From NCBI GenBank assembly GCA_963826505.1, contig CAWGXG010000008.1, forward strand, positions 682,001 to 746,000: a DNA stretch of 64,000 nucleotides. Direction: 5' to 3'. A model generated the notes under the pieces. The model was not told the origin of the DNA. It did no database searches and saw nothing but the letters and a program-made list of their open reading frames with translations. This DNA comes from CAWGXG01 sp963826505 (GTDB taxonomy: Bacteria; Chloroflexota; Anaerolineae; Aggregatilineales; Aggregatilineaceae). Below are positions 9,676 through 19,083 of the stretch, one piece after another. Numbering within the stretch: position 1 is the stretch's first letter; each line of letters starts with the position of its first letter. A program made the position numbers and the translations under genes.

Positions 9676-10640
9676 ATGCCATCAGCAAAAACTGCCGTCA
9701 TCGCGATTGGCGGCAACTCGCTTATTTTGGACAAGAACAAGATCGGCGTTGAATACCAGTGGGCAGGCGGTGTATGAAACGGCGAAGCACATCGTGGACA
9801 TGATTCAGCGCGGGCTGGCGCGTGGTGGTCACACACGGCAACGGCCCTCAGGTTGGGTTCATCCTGCGCCGTAACGAGCTGGCGGCCCAGGTGAGGGGAT
9901 GCATACCACGCCGATGGATGTGATCGGCGCGGATACGCAAGGCAGCATCGGCTATATGCTTCAGCAGGCGCTGGATAACCGGCTGCGTTCGGTCGGGCAT
10001 CCGACGGGGCGTGGTGACCGTGGTCACGCAGACGCTGGTCGACCGCCACGATCCGGCGCGTTTGTCAAAGCCGATCTAAGCCGATCGGCGGTTTCATGAC
10101 GGTGGATGAAGGCAAGAAGTTCGAAGACGAAGGCTGGACGGTCGTTGAAGATGCCGGGCGCGGGTATCGCCGCGTGGTGGCATCGCCAATTCCGATTGAG
10201 ATCGTGGAGTTGGACGCGATCAACGCCCTGGTCGAAAAGAACTTTGTCGTGATCTGCACGGGCGGCGGTGGTATCCCGGTGATCCGTGACGAGCAACGGC
10301 AACCTGAAGGGCGTGAACGCCGTGATCGACAAGGATCGCGGCACCAGCCTGCTCGCCAACGGCCTCAAGGCGGATCTGTTCATGATCTCGACAGCCGTTG
10401 AGAAGGTCGCGCTCAATTTCGGCAAGCCGGATCAGCGCGAGTTGGCCCGGCATGACACTGAGCTGAGGCGCGCCAGTATATGGACGAGGGGCATTTCGCG
10501 CCGGGCAGCATGGGGCCGAAGGTCGAAGCGATTGTGGATTACCTGGAAAAGGGCGGTGCGCAGGCCATCATCACCAACCCGCCGAATATTGCGCGTGGCG
10601 CTGCGTGGCGAAACCGGCACGCATGATCGTGCCCGCCTGA
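9676..10640 (+). CDS. arcC: Carbamate kinase (about eleven indels as sequenced)
   Basis: ATG 9676 begins AKTAVIAIGGNSLI, the amino-acid-kinase P-loop of carbamate kinases. Reading across indels near 9763, 9815, 9891, 10010, 10059, 10075, 10294, 10451, 10464, 10597 and 10622 gives one ~315-residue protein: VVTHGNGPQVG, MDVIGADTQGSIGYMLQQ, PIGGFMTVDEGKKF, VVICTGGGGIPVI, DKDRGTSLLA, MGPKVEAIVDYLEKGG and a C-terminal TNPPNIARALRGETGT. Carbamate kinase converts carbamoyl phosphate and ADP to ATP, ammonia and CO2. Its place after two carbamoyltransferases matches the role of E. coli YqeA. All active-site blocks are intact, so the indels are probably base-calling errors rather than decay. Confidence 0.8.
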
Positions 10641-10659
10641 TGGCTCGGAGAAGCGTCGA

Positions 10660-11912
10660 ATGTATGTTTCCGAACTACAATGCGTGATCTGCGGCCGGAC
10701 CTATGGGCCAGACGAAGTGCGAATATACCTGCCCGGTTTGCGGGCAGGTCGGTACGCTGGACGTGCTCTATGATGTGGAGAAGCTGCGCGCGGCTCGTGT
10801 CGCGTGACGACATCGCTCAGCAGCTCCCGATCCGACCATGTGGCGCTATCGTCCGCTGCTGCCGCTGGCCGGCATGCGCGGACGTACCGCCGCTGGCGGT
10901 GGGTGGACGCCGCTGTATGATACGCCGCGTCTGGCGGACCGATCTGGGACTGGAGCAGGTCTGGGTAAAGGACGATGGTCGCAATCCGACCGGTTCGCTC
11001 AAGGATCGCGCCAGCGCCCTGGTCACGGCGCGCGCGATGGCGCAGGGCACGAAGTCATCACGACCGCCAGCACGGGCAATGCCGCGGCTGCCTTGGCAGG
11101 GCTGACGGCCAGCGTCGGGATGCCTGCCGCGATCTTCGTGCCCGCTTCCGCTCCCGAAGCCAAGATCGCCCAGCTCCTGACCTACGGCGCGAAAGTGCTG
11201 CTGGTGCAGGGTAATTACGACATGCCGCGTTCGATCTGGCGGTCGAGGCGTCCGAGCGTTACGGCTGGTACAACCGCAACACCGGCATGAATCCCTATAC
11301 GCTGGAAGGCAAGAAGACCGATCGCTTCGAGATCGCGGAGCAGTTGAGCTGGCAAGTCGCCGGATGCGGTAGTGGTCAGCGTAGGCGATGGCAATATCAT
11401 CAGCGGCGTGCACAAAGGGTTCCGCGATCTGCTGGCGCTGGGCTGGATCGACCGCATGCCGCGCTTGATCGGCGTGCAGGCGTCTGGCAGCGCGGCGTGT
11501 TATGACGTGTGGAAAGAGCGGCGGCGATCCGGCCAACATGAAGCCAATCAACGCGCAGACGGTGGCGGACAGCATTTCAGCGGATTTGCCGCGCGACCGC
11601 GTTAAAGCGGTGCGCGCGGTGCGTGAGACAGATGGCGCGTTTGTGTCGGTGCCGGACGACGCGATATTGGCGGGTATCCCGGTGCTGGCGCGGCTGAGCG
11701 GTGTATTTGCTGAACCGGCGGGCAGCGGCCGTGTACGCGGGCGTGCGCGCGGCGATGGCCGAAGGGCTACATTGCATCCTGACGAACGGGTCGTGCTGCT
11801 CGTGACGGGCAACGGGCTGAAGGACATCAAAAGCGCGATGCGGGTGGCTGGCGCTGGTTATCCGGTAGCGCCCGATATGGACGAAGTCGAGAAAGCGCGC
11901 GGTTGGCTTTAG
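10660..11912 (+). CDS. Threonine synthase-like PLP lyase with N-terminal zinc ribbon (about ten indels as sequenced)
   Basis: From ATG 10660 the protein opens with a zinc ribbon, CVICG...CPVCG, then the PLP-lysine motif GSLKDRASALVTARA, the phosphate-binding TASTGNAAAALAGL and a C-terminal VLLVTGNGLKDIKSA, all typical of threonine synthases. Frames change near 10720, 10796, 10822, 10940, 11048, 11230, 11358, 11515, 11728 and 11775. Threonine synthase makes threonine from O-phosphohomoserine; relatives include diaminopropionate ammonia-lyase (YgeX), which sits at the same point in the E. coli purine cluster. So this may be a catabolic ammonia-lyase rather than a biosynthetic enzyme. I cannot decide from sequence alone. 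Confidence 0.72.
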
Positions 11913-12026
11913 GTTCTGCCAACGTTTTCCGCTGACAGACCGGTAGCCTGCAAGGTCGCATCAGGGTAGGTGATGGGTTACAATGGAGTTAAAATGACGG
12001 TGCGGGTGACGTGAGGTTGGTGTGCT

Positions 12027-13041
12027 ATGAAACCAGTGATCTCAATCATTGCGCCGGTATATAACGAAGAACCGATCGTCGACGAGCTTTACCGCCGTCT
12101 GGTTCAGGTGCTGGACAGCACGGGTGAGCCGTGGGAGCTCCTCATGGTGAATGATGGCAGCTCTGATGGCTCTGGTGAGAAAATGCGCCGGCTGGCGGAA
12201 CAGGATGCACGGGTACGCGTCGTGAATTTTGCGCGAAATTTCGGACACCAGAACGCGGTAACGGCAGGCATGGATTACGCGCGCGGCGACGCGATCGTGA
12301 TCATTGATGCCGATTTGCAGGACCCGCCCGAAGTGATCTTGCAATTGCTGGCGAAGTGGCGCGAAGGGTTACCACGTGGTCTACGCGGTGCGATCTGAGC
12401 GCAAAGGCGAAACGTGGTTCAAGAAGTTCACCGCCAAGCGTTCTACCGGGTGATCTACCGGATCACCGAGGTCAATATCCCGGTCGATACGGGCGATTTT
12501 CGCCTGATGGACCGGCAAGTTGTGGATGCGGTTGAACACCATGCGCGAACATAACCGGTTTATCCGTGGGATGGCGAGCTGGGTGGGCTTCCGGCAGACC
12601 GGGGTGGAGTATGTGCGCCAGGAACGGTTTGCGGGACAGACCAAGTATCCACTACGCAAGATGATGCGATTTGCGCTAGACGCGATCACGGGCTTTTCGT
12701 ACTTCCCGCTGCAAGTCACGATTTATGCCAGCTTGCTGCTGGCTATCGTGGCGGTGCTGGCCGTGCCGATTGTGGCGCTGTTGCGTCTGACTGGCAGCAA
12801 CCTTCAGTTTGAGGGGCAGGCGACGACGCTGGTCGTGTTGCTCCTCATGAGTTCGTTCCAGTTGTTTTTCTTTTTCATCATGGGGCAGTATGTCGCGCGC
12901 ATCTATGATGAGGTGCGGCAGCGGCCGTTGTATATTGTGTCCGACGTGTGGGAAAGCGTCTCCTCTACACCGGATGATGTGCCGGACGCTGTTGGGTCGG
13001 CACAGGGTGAAGACGGCTTGCGCGCCTCTGAGCCTCAGTAG
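12027..13041 (+). CDS. Family 2 glycosyltransferase, polyprenyl-phosphate sugar transferase type (three frameshifts as sequenced)
   Basis: ATG 12027 starts a GT-A domain: SIIAPVYNEEPIV, the nucleotide-binding VNDGSSDGS, the metal site DADLQDPPEV and, after rejoining frames near 12370, 12441 and 12531, VDTGDFRLMDRQVVDAL and a WVGFRQTGVEY stretch. Two hydrophobic helices follow (about residues 230-255 and 265-290), then a short cytoplasmic tail. This is the architecture of dolichol/undecaprenyl-phosphate mannosyl- or glucosyltransferases (DPM1/GtrB/ArnC). It loads a sugar from a nucleotide donor onto a lipid carrier at the inner face of the membrane. Its location inside a catabolic island is odd; no partner flippase is adjacent. 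Confidence 0.82.
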
Positions 13042-13075
13042 GTGAGGTGGGTGAAAGCGGTGGAAGGGGGTACTG

Positions 13076-13336
13076 GTGAAGGATAATCCTCTGCCAAGTT
13101 CGGCGAGCGATCCTGGTGATATCGACCAGGTGAAAGAGTACCGCAGGTTGGTGCTTGAGTATGAGGCGCTCGACGAAGAAATCGATACTTTGCTGGCCCA
13201 GCACGGTGGTGCCACGGAAAAGATGACAGATGATGATTTCGAGCAGTATCGTGAGCTCGCCCACCGCCGTGATTACGTCTACAACCAGATGAAGGCGCTC
13301 GAACGCGCCATCTTCCCGGATGATGATTCGGCCTGA
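13076..13336 (+). CDS. Small acidic helical protein of unknown function
   Basis: An 86-residue protein with a GTG start at 13076, 34 bases after the glycosyltransferase. I do not recognise it. It is strongly charged and predicted helical: EYRRLVLEYEALDEEIDTLL, then MTDDDFEQYRELAHRRDYVYNQMKALERAI, ending in an acidic DDDS tail. No membrane segment, cysteine or known motif. The frame is intact although genes on both sides carry indels, and its codon use matches its neighbours, so I take it as real. Confidence 0.6.
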   Translation: MKDNPLPSSASDPGDIDQVKEYRRLVLEYEALDEEIDTLLAQHGGATEKMTDDDFEQYRELAHRRDYVYNQMKALERAIFPDDDSA

Positions 13337-13477
13337 GTGGGGCCGTTTCGTCTCCGGGTTAACCATGTGATTCTAACCAGCCCTCTCATAACCTGAAAAG
13401 ATGGTTGTATCAGACTGGCGAGATGAAAATCATTCGATGAAGCTGCGTAAAGCACTATGTTCTCAGGAGTATCCAAC

Positions 13478-14884
13478 GTGTCAGATAGAAAATTGATTAC
13501 CGGCCCGACCTTCGAAGAAATGCTGCACCCCAATTTGATCGATCCTGAAAATTCGGGCAGCGGCTCAGCGGGCACGCACCGAAGATCCTTTGGCATCTAT
13601 CAATCTGTTTAACATCTCCTGGCGTGATATGAACAATCGGATTCAACACACGGTTCTGCCCCCGGAACTGACCGGCGTTGATACCCCCATCGTGGTCTTG
13701 ACCAGCATCCATTTCCCGACGCGCAGCCACAAGGTGGGCGCGACATATTCGGTGCTGATCGAGAAGGAAATGTTCGGCGATGTCGATCCGTTGGAACCAT
13801 ACGCTGATCTGGCCCTCGACGGGCAATTACGGCATTGGCGGGTCCTATGTGGCAGGCCGCATGGGCGCCAAGAGCATCGTGATCCTTCCCGAAGAAATGA
13901 GCCAGGAACGCTTCGACCTGATCGAGTCCTATGGCGCGTCAGTCATCAAAACTCCCGGTTGTGAAAGCAACGTCAAGGAGATCTACGACAAAGTCAAAGA
14001 GTTGATGGCGTCCGATCCGAACATGCGCAGCATGAACCAGTTCGAGGTCATGGGCAACTACCGGTTCCACTATTACGTGACCGGCAACACCGTGATCGAT
14101 CTGGCGCGCGAGTTGGGAGAGCAGGGCATCGGCAGCGGCAAAGTGTCGGCGTATGTATCGTCGATGGGCAGCGCGGGCACGATCGCCGCAGGTGACCGCC
14201 TGAAGCAAGAATGGTACGATCACAAGATCGTTGGTCTTGAGCCGATCCAGTGCCCGACTCTGGCGTTGAATGGCTACGGTGGACACGACATCCAGGGTAT
14301 TGGCGACAAGCACGTGACCTGGATTCACAACGTCAACAATATGGACGCCATCATGCTGATCGACGACATCGAGACCAAGCTCGGCTTGCAGCTCTTTGCC
14401 GACGAAGGTGGCCTGAAGGCGCTGGTCGATCAAATCGGCATGAAGCCCGAACAGGTCGAATATCTGAAGACGCGTGTGGGGATCAGCAGCATCTGCAATA
14501 TCTTCGGCGCGATCAAGACGGCCAAACACTACGGCTATGGGCAAGGATGATCTGGTCGTGACGGTAGCCACCGACGGCCTTGACCGCTATGGCAGCGTCA
14601 TGGAAGCCATGCGTCGTGATTATGGCGTGGTGGACGAGACTGAGGCCGTCGCCCGCGTGCGCAGCCTGTTCCACGGCCTTCGCACGGACAATATCTGGGA
14701 TGGCACCGCAGACAATCATGCCCGCTGGCACAATCTGAAGTATTACACGTGGGTTGAGCAGCAGGGCAAGACGGTACAAGAACTGGATGCTCAGAAGAAT
14801 CCGGCATGGTGGCAGGCCGAACAGGCTAAGGTCGCGGACATTGACGCCAAACTGACCGAGTATCGCGCTTCGCAGAAAGCGTAA
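13478..14884 (+). CDS. PLP-dependent lyase / cysteine-synthase-fold enzyme (three frameshifts as sequenced)
   Basis: A GTG start at 13478 follows an AGGAG at 13465-13469. Rejoining frames near 13553, 13795 and 14532 (each one extra base) gives about 467 residues. Recognisable fold-type II features are THKVGATYSV-like lysine region (SHKVGATYS), the phosphate loop PSTGNYGIGGSYVAGRMGA, the SMGSAGTIAAGDR loop and the C-terminal GISSICNIFGAIKTAKHYG. A helical tail (LFHGLRTDNIWDG, ending KLTEYRASQKA) extends beyond the usual cysteine synthase length. Substrate unknown. As the second PLP enzyme in a purine/carbamoyl cluster it may fill the YgeX (ammonia-lyase) role. A separate metabolic function is equally possible. 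Confidence 0.74.
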
Positions 14885-14902
14885 CCCTGGGGGGCCGTAT
14901 CT

Positions 14903-15584
14903 GTGTACCCTGAGGACCGTGTGTTGGTCGGGGTGATCAACCGCCAGCGGGATTTTGACAAGGCCCAGTACGAACACTGGTACCGTGTGCCGCAAGGTCA
15001 GGCGCCTCATGGGATACACGCTGAATATATCGCCTTCTTCTTCAGCCGCGCGTTCAAGGCGCTGAATGGCGGTATTCACTATTACGCACGTCGCACGGGG
15101 GTCGAGCTGGTTCGCCGGCGAGATCTGCTGCCCGGATGAAGCCAATCACCCTCGTGCGGATACGTTCTATCACAAGCTCCAGTTGGGCGAACTGAGGCGC
15201 AAGGAACCGCCGGTTCTCAACACGGACCGGCGTGTGGTCACGTTTATCCATACAACATGGGATCGTTTTTCCCAGGCCGAGACGCTGGCCGATCTCTACA
15301 GCGACGCGGATCATTTTGTAGATCGCGTGTTTTATGCGCTCGAACAATCCGGCGTGCATTCGGAACGCGTCTGGGAAGCGGAGCACACCGGCGATGGCGC
15401 TCAGCTTCGCATCGTATGTGAGGATGGGACGGTTATCGCGTCGACGTTGCCTCGTGATGAGCACACGATCCCGCTGGCAATATCCTCTTCTCATGAAGCG
15501 GTGCAGATCAGCGTAGCAGCCATTTTGGAGGCGATCCGCCAGCGCGGTGGCCCGGCAATGCTTGATCTCCCGCTAGAACAGTGA
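14903..15584 (+). CDS. Conserved-looking protein of unknown function (one frameshift as sequenced)
   Basis: The frame starts at GTG 14903 (MYPEDRVLVGVINRQRDFD) and continues after removal of one base near 15137, where RRRDLLP joins DEANHPRADTFYHKLQLG, ending at 15584 for about 226 residues. I do not recognise the family. The N-terminal half is rich in aromatic and basic residues (YEHWYRVPQG, FFFSRAFKALNGGIHYYARR), with a possible nucleic-acid or nuclease-like look that I cannot support further; the C-terminal half has a TFIHTTWDRF strand and a VWEAEHTGDG turn. It sits 18 bases after the PLP enzyme and 6 before ssnA, so it is probably cotranscribed. Confidence 0.62.
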
Positions 15585-15590
15585 AGGCCT

Positions 15591-16984
15591 ATGACAGCTT
15601 CAAACTCTCCCACGTCATCAGATTCTTTGTTGATCTTCAATGCCACATTAGTTACCTGGGAAGATCCCAATCGTATAGTTAACGACGGCGCGCTGCTGAT
15701 CGAACGTGGCGTGATCCGCGATCTGGGCGCATCTGCCGATCTCCTGGAGCGCTATCCGCAGGTCGAAAAACTTGACGCCCACGGCCAACTGGCGATGCCC
15801 GGCAGCATCTGCGCCCATACTCATTTCTACGGCGCGTACGCGCGTGGCATGGCGATCCCCGGCCCGGCTCCGAAAGATTTCCCGGAGATCCTGCAGCGCT
15901 TGTGGTGGCCGCTGGATAAGGCGCTCGACGAAGAAGCAGTGCGTTTCAGCGCGCAGGTCTCCCTGGTGGATGCGATCAAACACGGAACCACGACACTGAT
16001 CGATCACCACGCCAGCCCGAATTTCATCGACGGGAGCCTGGATGTGATCGCGGATGCGGTCGATCAGGCGGGTTTGCGGGCGGTGTTGTGCTACGAGGTC
16101 ACCGATCGCGATGGCCCGGAGAAAGCTCACGCCGGGATCGCGGAGAATGTGCGTTTCTTGCGCGATGCACAGCGTCACCCGCTGGTCGCCGGAACGTTCG
16201 GCTTGCACGCCAGCCTGACGTTGTCAGAAGAGACGCTGCGGGCCTGTACAAACGCCGCGCAGGGACTGAACACCGGGTTTCATATTCACGTGGCGGAACA
16301 CGAAGCCGACGAAGAAGACAGCCTCAATAAATTCGATGAACGCATCGTGTATCATTTGAACCGGTTGGGGATACTTGGGTCCGAAGACGATTGTCGCCCA
16401 TGCGGTCCACGTCAATGAAGGTGAACGCGCTGTGCTGTAAAAGTACCAGGACATGGGTCAGCCACCAGCCGCGCTCCAACATGAATAACGCTGTAGGGGC
16501 GGCGGCATTGGACACTATGCTGGTCGAGGGGATCCCGGTTGCGCTGGGCAATGACGGTTTCAGCAACAATATGTGGGCGGAATGGAAAGCGGCCTATTTC
16601 CTGCACAAAGTGGTCAGCCGCGATCCGCGCCGCGCGCAGGGGGATGCTATCGCACGCATGGCGACCCAGCATAATGCGCGCCTGGCAGAGGTCTTCTTCC
16701 CTGGTCAGATGCTGGGAAGACTTGCGGTAGGGGCGGCGGCAGATATTGCGCTGGTCGATTACCATCCGTTCACGCCGTTAACTGAAGGCAATCTGCCCTG
16801 GCACATTATCTTCGGCTTCGAAGCGTCGATGGTGACCACGACGATTGTGGCCGGTCAGGTGTTGATGCGCGACCGGCAACTTCTGACCATGGACGAGGCG
16901 GCTATTGCGGATGCGGCGCGCGATTATGCCCCGCAGGTGTGGGAGCGCTATAACCATTTTGCTCAACTGGCGTTGAATGCGTAA
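15591..16984 (+). CDS. ssnA: SsnA-like aminohydrolase (two frameshifts as sequenced)
   Basis: ATG 15591 opens an amidohydrolase. Motifs are AHTHFYGAYARGM (HxH site), LWWPLDKALDEEAVRFS, LIDHHASPNFIDGSLD, IHVAEHEADEEDS, and after removing one base near 16380 and one near 16440, TIVAHAVHVNEGE, VSHQPRSNMNNAVG and LGNDGFSNNMW (catalytic aspartate). The WWxLDKALDEE and IDHHASP blocks match E. coli SsnA, a putative aminohydrolase of the purine cluster needed with HyuA/YgfK relatives; the substrate is not firmly established. Total length is about 463 residues. The downstream F420 reductase starts 16 bases later behind a CGGAGG site. The metal ligands are all present, so the enzyme is likely functional. 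Confidence 0.86.
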
Positions 16985-17000
16985 CGGAGGCAACGATCCT

Positions 17001-17675
17001 TTGGCGAACGATCCAAAAGTATTGACGATTGGCGTTTTGGGGGGCACTGGCAAAGAGGGCTCCGGGTTGGTGCTGCGCTGGGCACAGAGCGGTTACCGCG
17101 TGCTGATTGGCTCGCGCGATGCGGCGCGGGCGGACGAAAAAGCGTCTGAACTCAACGCGCTGCTTGGGGCCGACGTGATTCAGGGGTTAAGCAACCTTGA
17201 CGCCGCTTCGGCAGCTAATCTGGTGGTACTCTGCGTGCCCTACAGCGCACACGCGGCTCTGCTGGACACGATCAAGGAAGCGGTGCAGGGCAAAGTCGTG
17301 GTTGACGTCACCGTCCCGCTTCAGCCGCCAGCCGTGCGGACCGTGCATGTGCCGCCAGGACTCGCGGCCAGCCTGGAAGCGCAGGCCGCCTTAGGACCGG
17401 GCGTTCGCGTAGTAGCGGCCTTCCAGAATATCACCGCGGTACACCTGAAAGACCTGTCGCACAACATTGACTCCGATGTGCTCATTTGCAGCGACGATGC
17501 CGATGCCAAACAGGACGTGGTTCAGTTGGTCGAGGCTATTGCGGGCATGCGCGCGGTGGATGCCGGGCCTTTGGCGAATGCCGTAGCGGTCGAGTCGCTC
17601 ACGCCGGTGCTGATGTCGATCAACAAGCGCTACAAAGTGGCGGGTGCGGGAATTCGTATCACTGGCCTGGATTAG
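17001..17675 (+). CDS. npdG: F420-dependent NADP reductase
   Basis: This enzyme moves hydride between reduced F420 and NADP. The start is taken as TTG 17001, 10 bases after CGGAGG (16985-16990); an ATG at 16977 would overlap ssnA. The 224-residue protein begins LTIGVLGGTGKEGSGLVLRW, the dinucleotide-binding loop of F420:NADP oxidoreductases, with LIGSRDAARAD for the NADP 2'-phosphate. It continues with VVLCVPYSAHAALLD and the C-terminal ending GAGIRITGLD, both family-like. It is the first gene of a tight F420 operon: the next start is 2 bases past its stop. Its presence implies the cell uses F420 to exchange electrons with NADP pools. Confidence 0.9.
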   Translation: MANDPKVLTIGVLGGTGKEGSGLVLRWAQSGYRVLIGSRDAARADEKASELNALLGADVIQGLSNLDAASAANLVVLCVPYSAHAALLDTIKEAVQGKVVVDVTVPLQPPAVRTVHVPPGLAASLEAQAALGPGVRVVAAFQNITAVHLKDLSHNIDSDVLICSDDADAKQDVVQLVEAIAGMRAVDAGPLANAVAVESLTPVLMSINKRYKVAGAGIRITGLD

Positions 17676-17677
17676 AC

Positions 17678-18478
17678 GTGCAAAGCCAAGCGGGTCTTGC
17701 TCAGTTAAGCTTAATTGGTCTTCCTGGGATTCCCCTGGTGCAAGCCGGGGATGATCTGGCACGCCTGATCGCTGACGGCTTGGCCCGTGCACAGCTTGCC
17801 TTGGAAGCCGGTGACATCCTGGTCGTTACCTCCAAGCTGGTCTCAAAAACGGAAGGCCGCTTTGTGGATCTGCGCACGGTGCAGCCATCTACCAAAGCCG
17901 AGGAAGTCGCCCAAATCACGCACAAAGATCCGCGGCTGGTCGAACTCATTTTGCGCGAGTCCACGGCGATTTCGCGCATGGGTCACGATGTGCTGATCGT
18001 GCGTCACCGGCTTGGTTTCACGCTAGCTAATGCCGGGATCGATCAGTCGAACGTGGGGCGTGAAGACACCGCCCTGCTGCTGCCAGAAGACCCCGACCGT
18101 TCCGCGCGCCAACTGCGCGAGGCGCTGCACGCGTTGACCGAGATTGCGCCCGGCGTGGTTATCAGCGATTCGCATGGGCGACCGTTTCGCATTGGGACCG
18201 TCGGCGTTGCGATCGGATTGGCTGGTTTTCCCGCGGTGTGGGATATGCGCGGCCAGCCCGATCTCTACAGTCGAACGCTGCATGTGACCGTCACCGGGTT
18301 GGGCGATGAATTGGCCGCGGCGGCTGGATTGCTCAGCGGGCAGGCGGCCGAGGGTCTGCCGGTGGTCTTGATGCGCGGGGTGCGGGTACCCCCGGGAGAA
18401 GGCAGTGCCGCGGATCTGGTGCGGTCGCGCGCGCTTGACTTGTACGGCGATGCGCAAGCACTGGATGGGCAAGAGTGA
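17678..18478 (+). CDS. cofE: Coenzyme F420-0:L-glutamate ligase
   Basis: CofE adds glutamate residues to F420-0 with GTP. The start is GTG 17678, two bases after the npdG stop, giving 266 residues. Family marks are the early IGLPGIPLVQAGDDLA, VVTSKLVSKTEGR near 50, LVRESTA-like LREST, HRLGFTLANAGIDQSNV near 115 and the VVISDSHGRPFR region near 155, then GVAIGLAG. The stop TGA (18476-18478) overlaps the ATG of the next gene by one base, so translation is probably coupled. In mycobacteria CofE is fused to the nitroreductase as FbiB; here the two are separate adjacent genes. Confidence 0.93.
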   Translation: MQSQAGLAQLSLIGLPGIPLVQAGDDLARLIADGLARAQLALEAGDILVVTSKLVSKTEGRFVDLRTVQPSTKAEEVAQITHKDPRLVELILRESTAISRMGHDVLIVRHRLGFTLANAGIDQSNVGREDTALLLPEDPDRSARQLREALHALTEIAPGVVISDSHGRPFRIGTVGVAIGLAGFPAVWDMRGQPDLYSRTLHVTVTGLGDELAAAAGLLSGQAAEGLPVVLMRGVRVPPGEGSAADLVRSRALDLYGDAQALDGQE

Positions 18479-19083
18479 TGGAGCTGTCCGAACTGTTGGC
18501 GGTTGTGCGCGGCAGGCGTTCGATCCGGCGCTATACACCGGCCCCGGTTTCGCGAGCAGCAATAGAACACGCACTGGAGGCCGCCCGCTGGGCACCGTCT
18601 GCTCACAATCGCCAGCCCTGGCGGTTTGCAGTCGTCATCGATCCGGCACAGCGCGCGGGCCTGGCAGGCGCGATGGGCCAGCGCTTCCGGACTGATCTCC
18701 TGGCGGACGGGCTATCGCCCGATGCGGTTGAGGCCCAGGTGGCGCGTTCCGTGCAGCGCATTACCACTGCGCCCGCGCTGATCGCAGTCTTCCTGAGCAT
18801 GCGCGATATGGATTATTACCCGGACGAACGGCGTCAGCAGGCCGAACGCACGATGGCGGTCCAGAGCACGTCTCTGGCGGTGCAAAACCTGTTGCTGGCG
18901 TTGCATATTCAAGGGTTGGGCGCGTGCTGGATGTGTGCGCCCTTGTTTTGTCCGGAGGTCGTGCGTGATGCGCTCGATGTTCCGGCAGACTGGGAAGCTC
19001 AGGCGCTGATCACCGTCGGCGAACCCGCCGAACAGCGCGAAAAAGACCGGGATCCGTTGGAAACCAAAGTGTTGTGGTATTGA
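18478..19083 (+). CDS. FbiB C-terminal-like nitroreductase (dehydro-F420 reductase candidate)
   Basis: A 201-residue FMN-dependent nitroreductase-fold protein starting at ATG 18478 inside the cofE stop; a GTG three bases earlier is an alternative. Motifs are RRSIRRYTPAPVS near 15, AARWAPSAHNRQPWRF near 42 and the GLGACWMCAPLFCPE segment near 148, all as in the C-terminal half of FbiB and related F420 nitroreductases. In bacteria that use phosphoenolpyruvate, FbiB's nitroreductase domain reduces dehydro-F420-0 to F420-0. Position between cofE and cofD strongly supports that role. Its stop TGA overlaps the cofD ATG by one base. A generic nitroreductase is the alternative. Confidence 0.85.
   Translation: MELSELLAVVRGRRSIRRYTPAPVSRAAIEHALEAARWAPSAHNRQPWRFAVVIDPAQRAGLAGAMGQRFRTDLLADGLSPDAVEAQVARSVQRITTAPALIAVFLSMRDMDYYPDERRQQAERTMAVQSTSLAVQNLLLALHIQGLGACWMCAPLFCPEVVRDALDVPADWEAQALITVGEPAEQREKDRDPLETKVLWY

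Noticed and set aside
9519..9752. 77-codon plus-strand frame between ygeW and carbamate kinase
   Set aside because: It runs into the kinase gene in the wrong frame and has no support.
6330..16450. Programmed frameshifting or recoding as an explanation for the breaks
   Set aside because: There are too many shifts, in different contexts, in unrelated genes and in both directions, without slippery heptamers or consistent structures.
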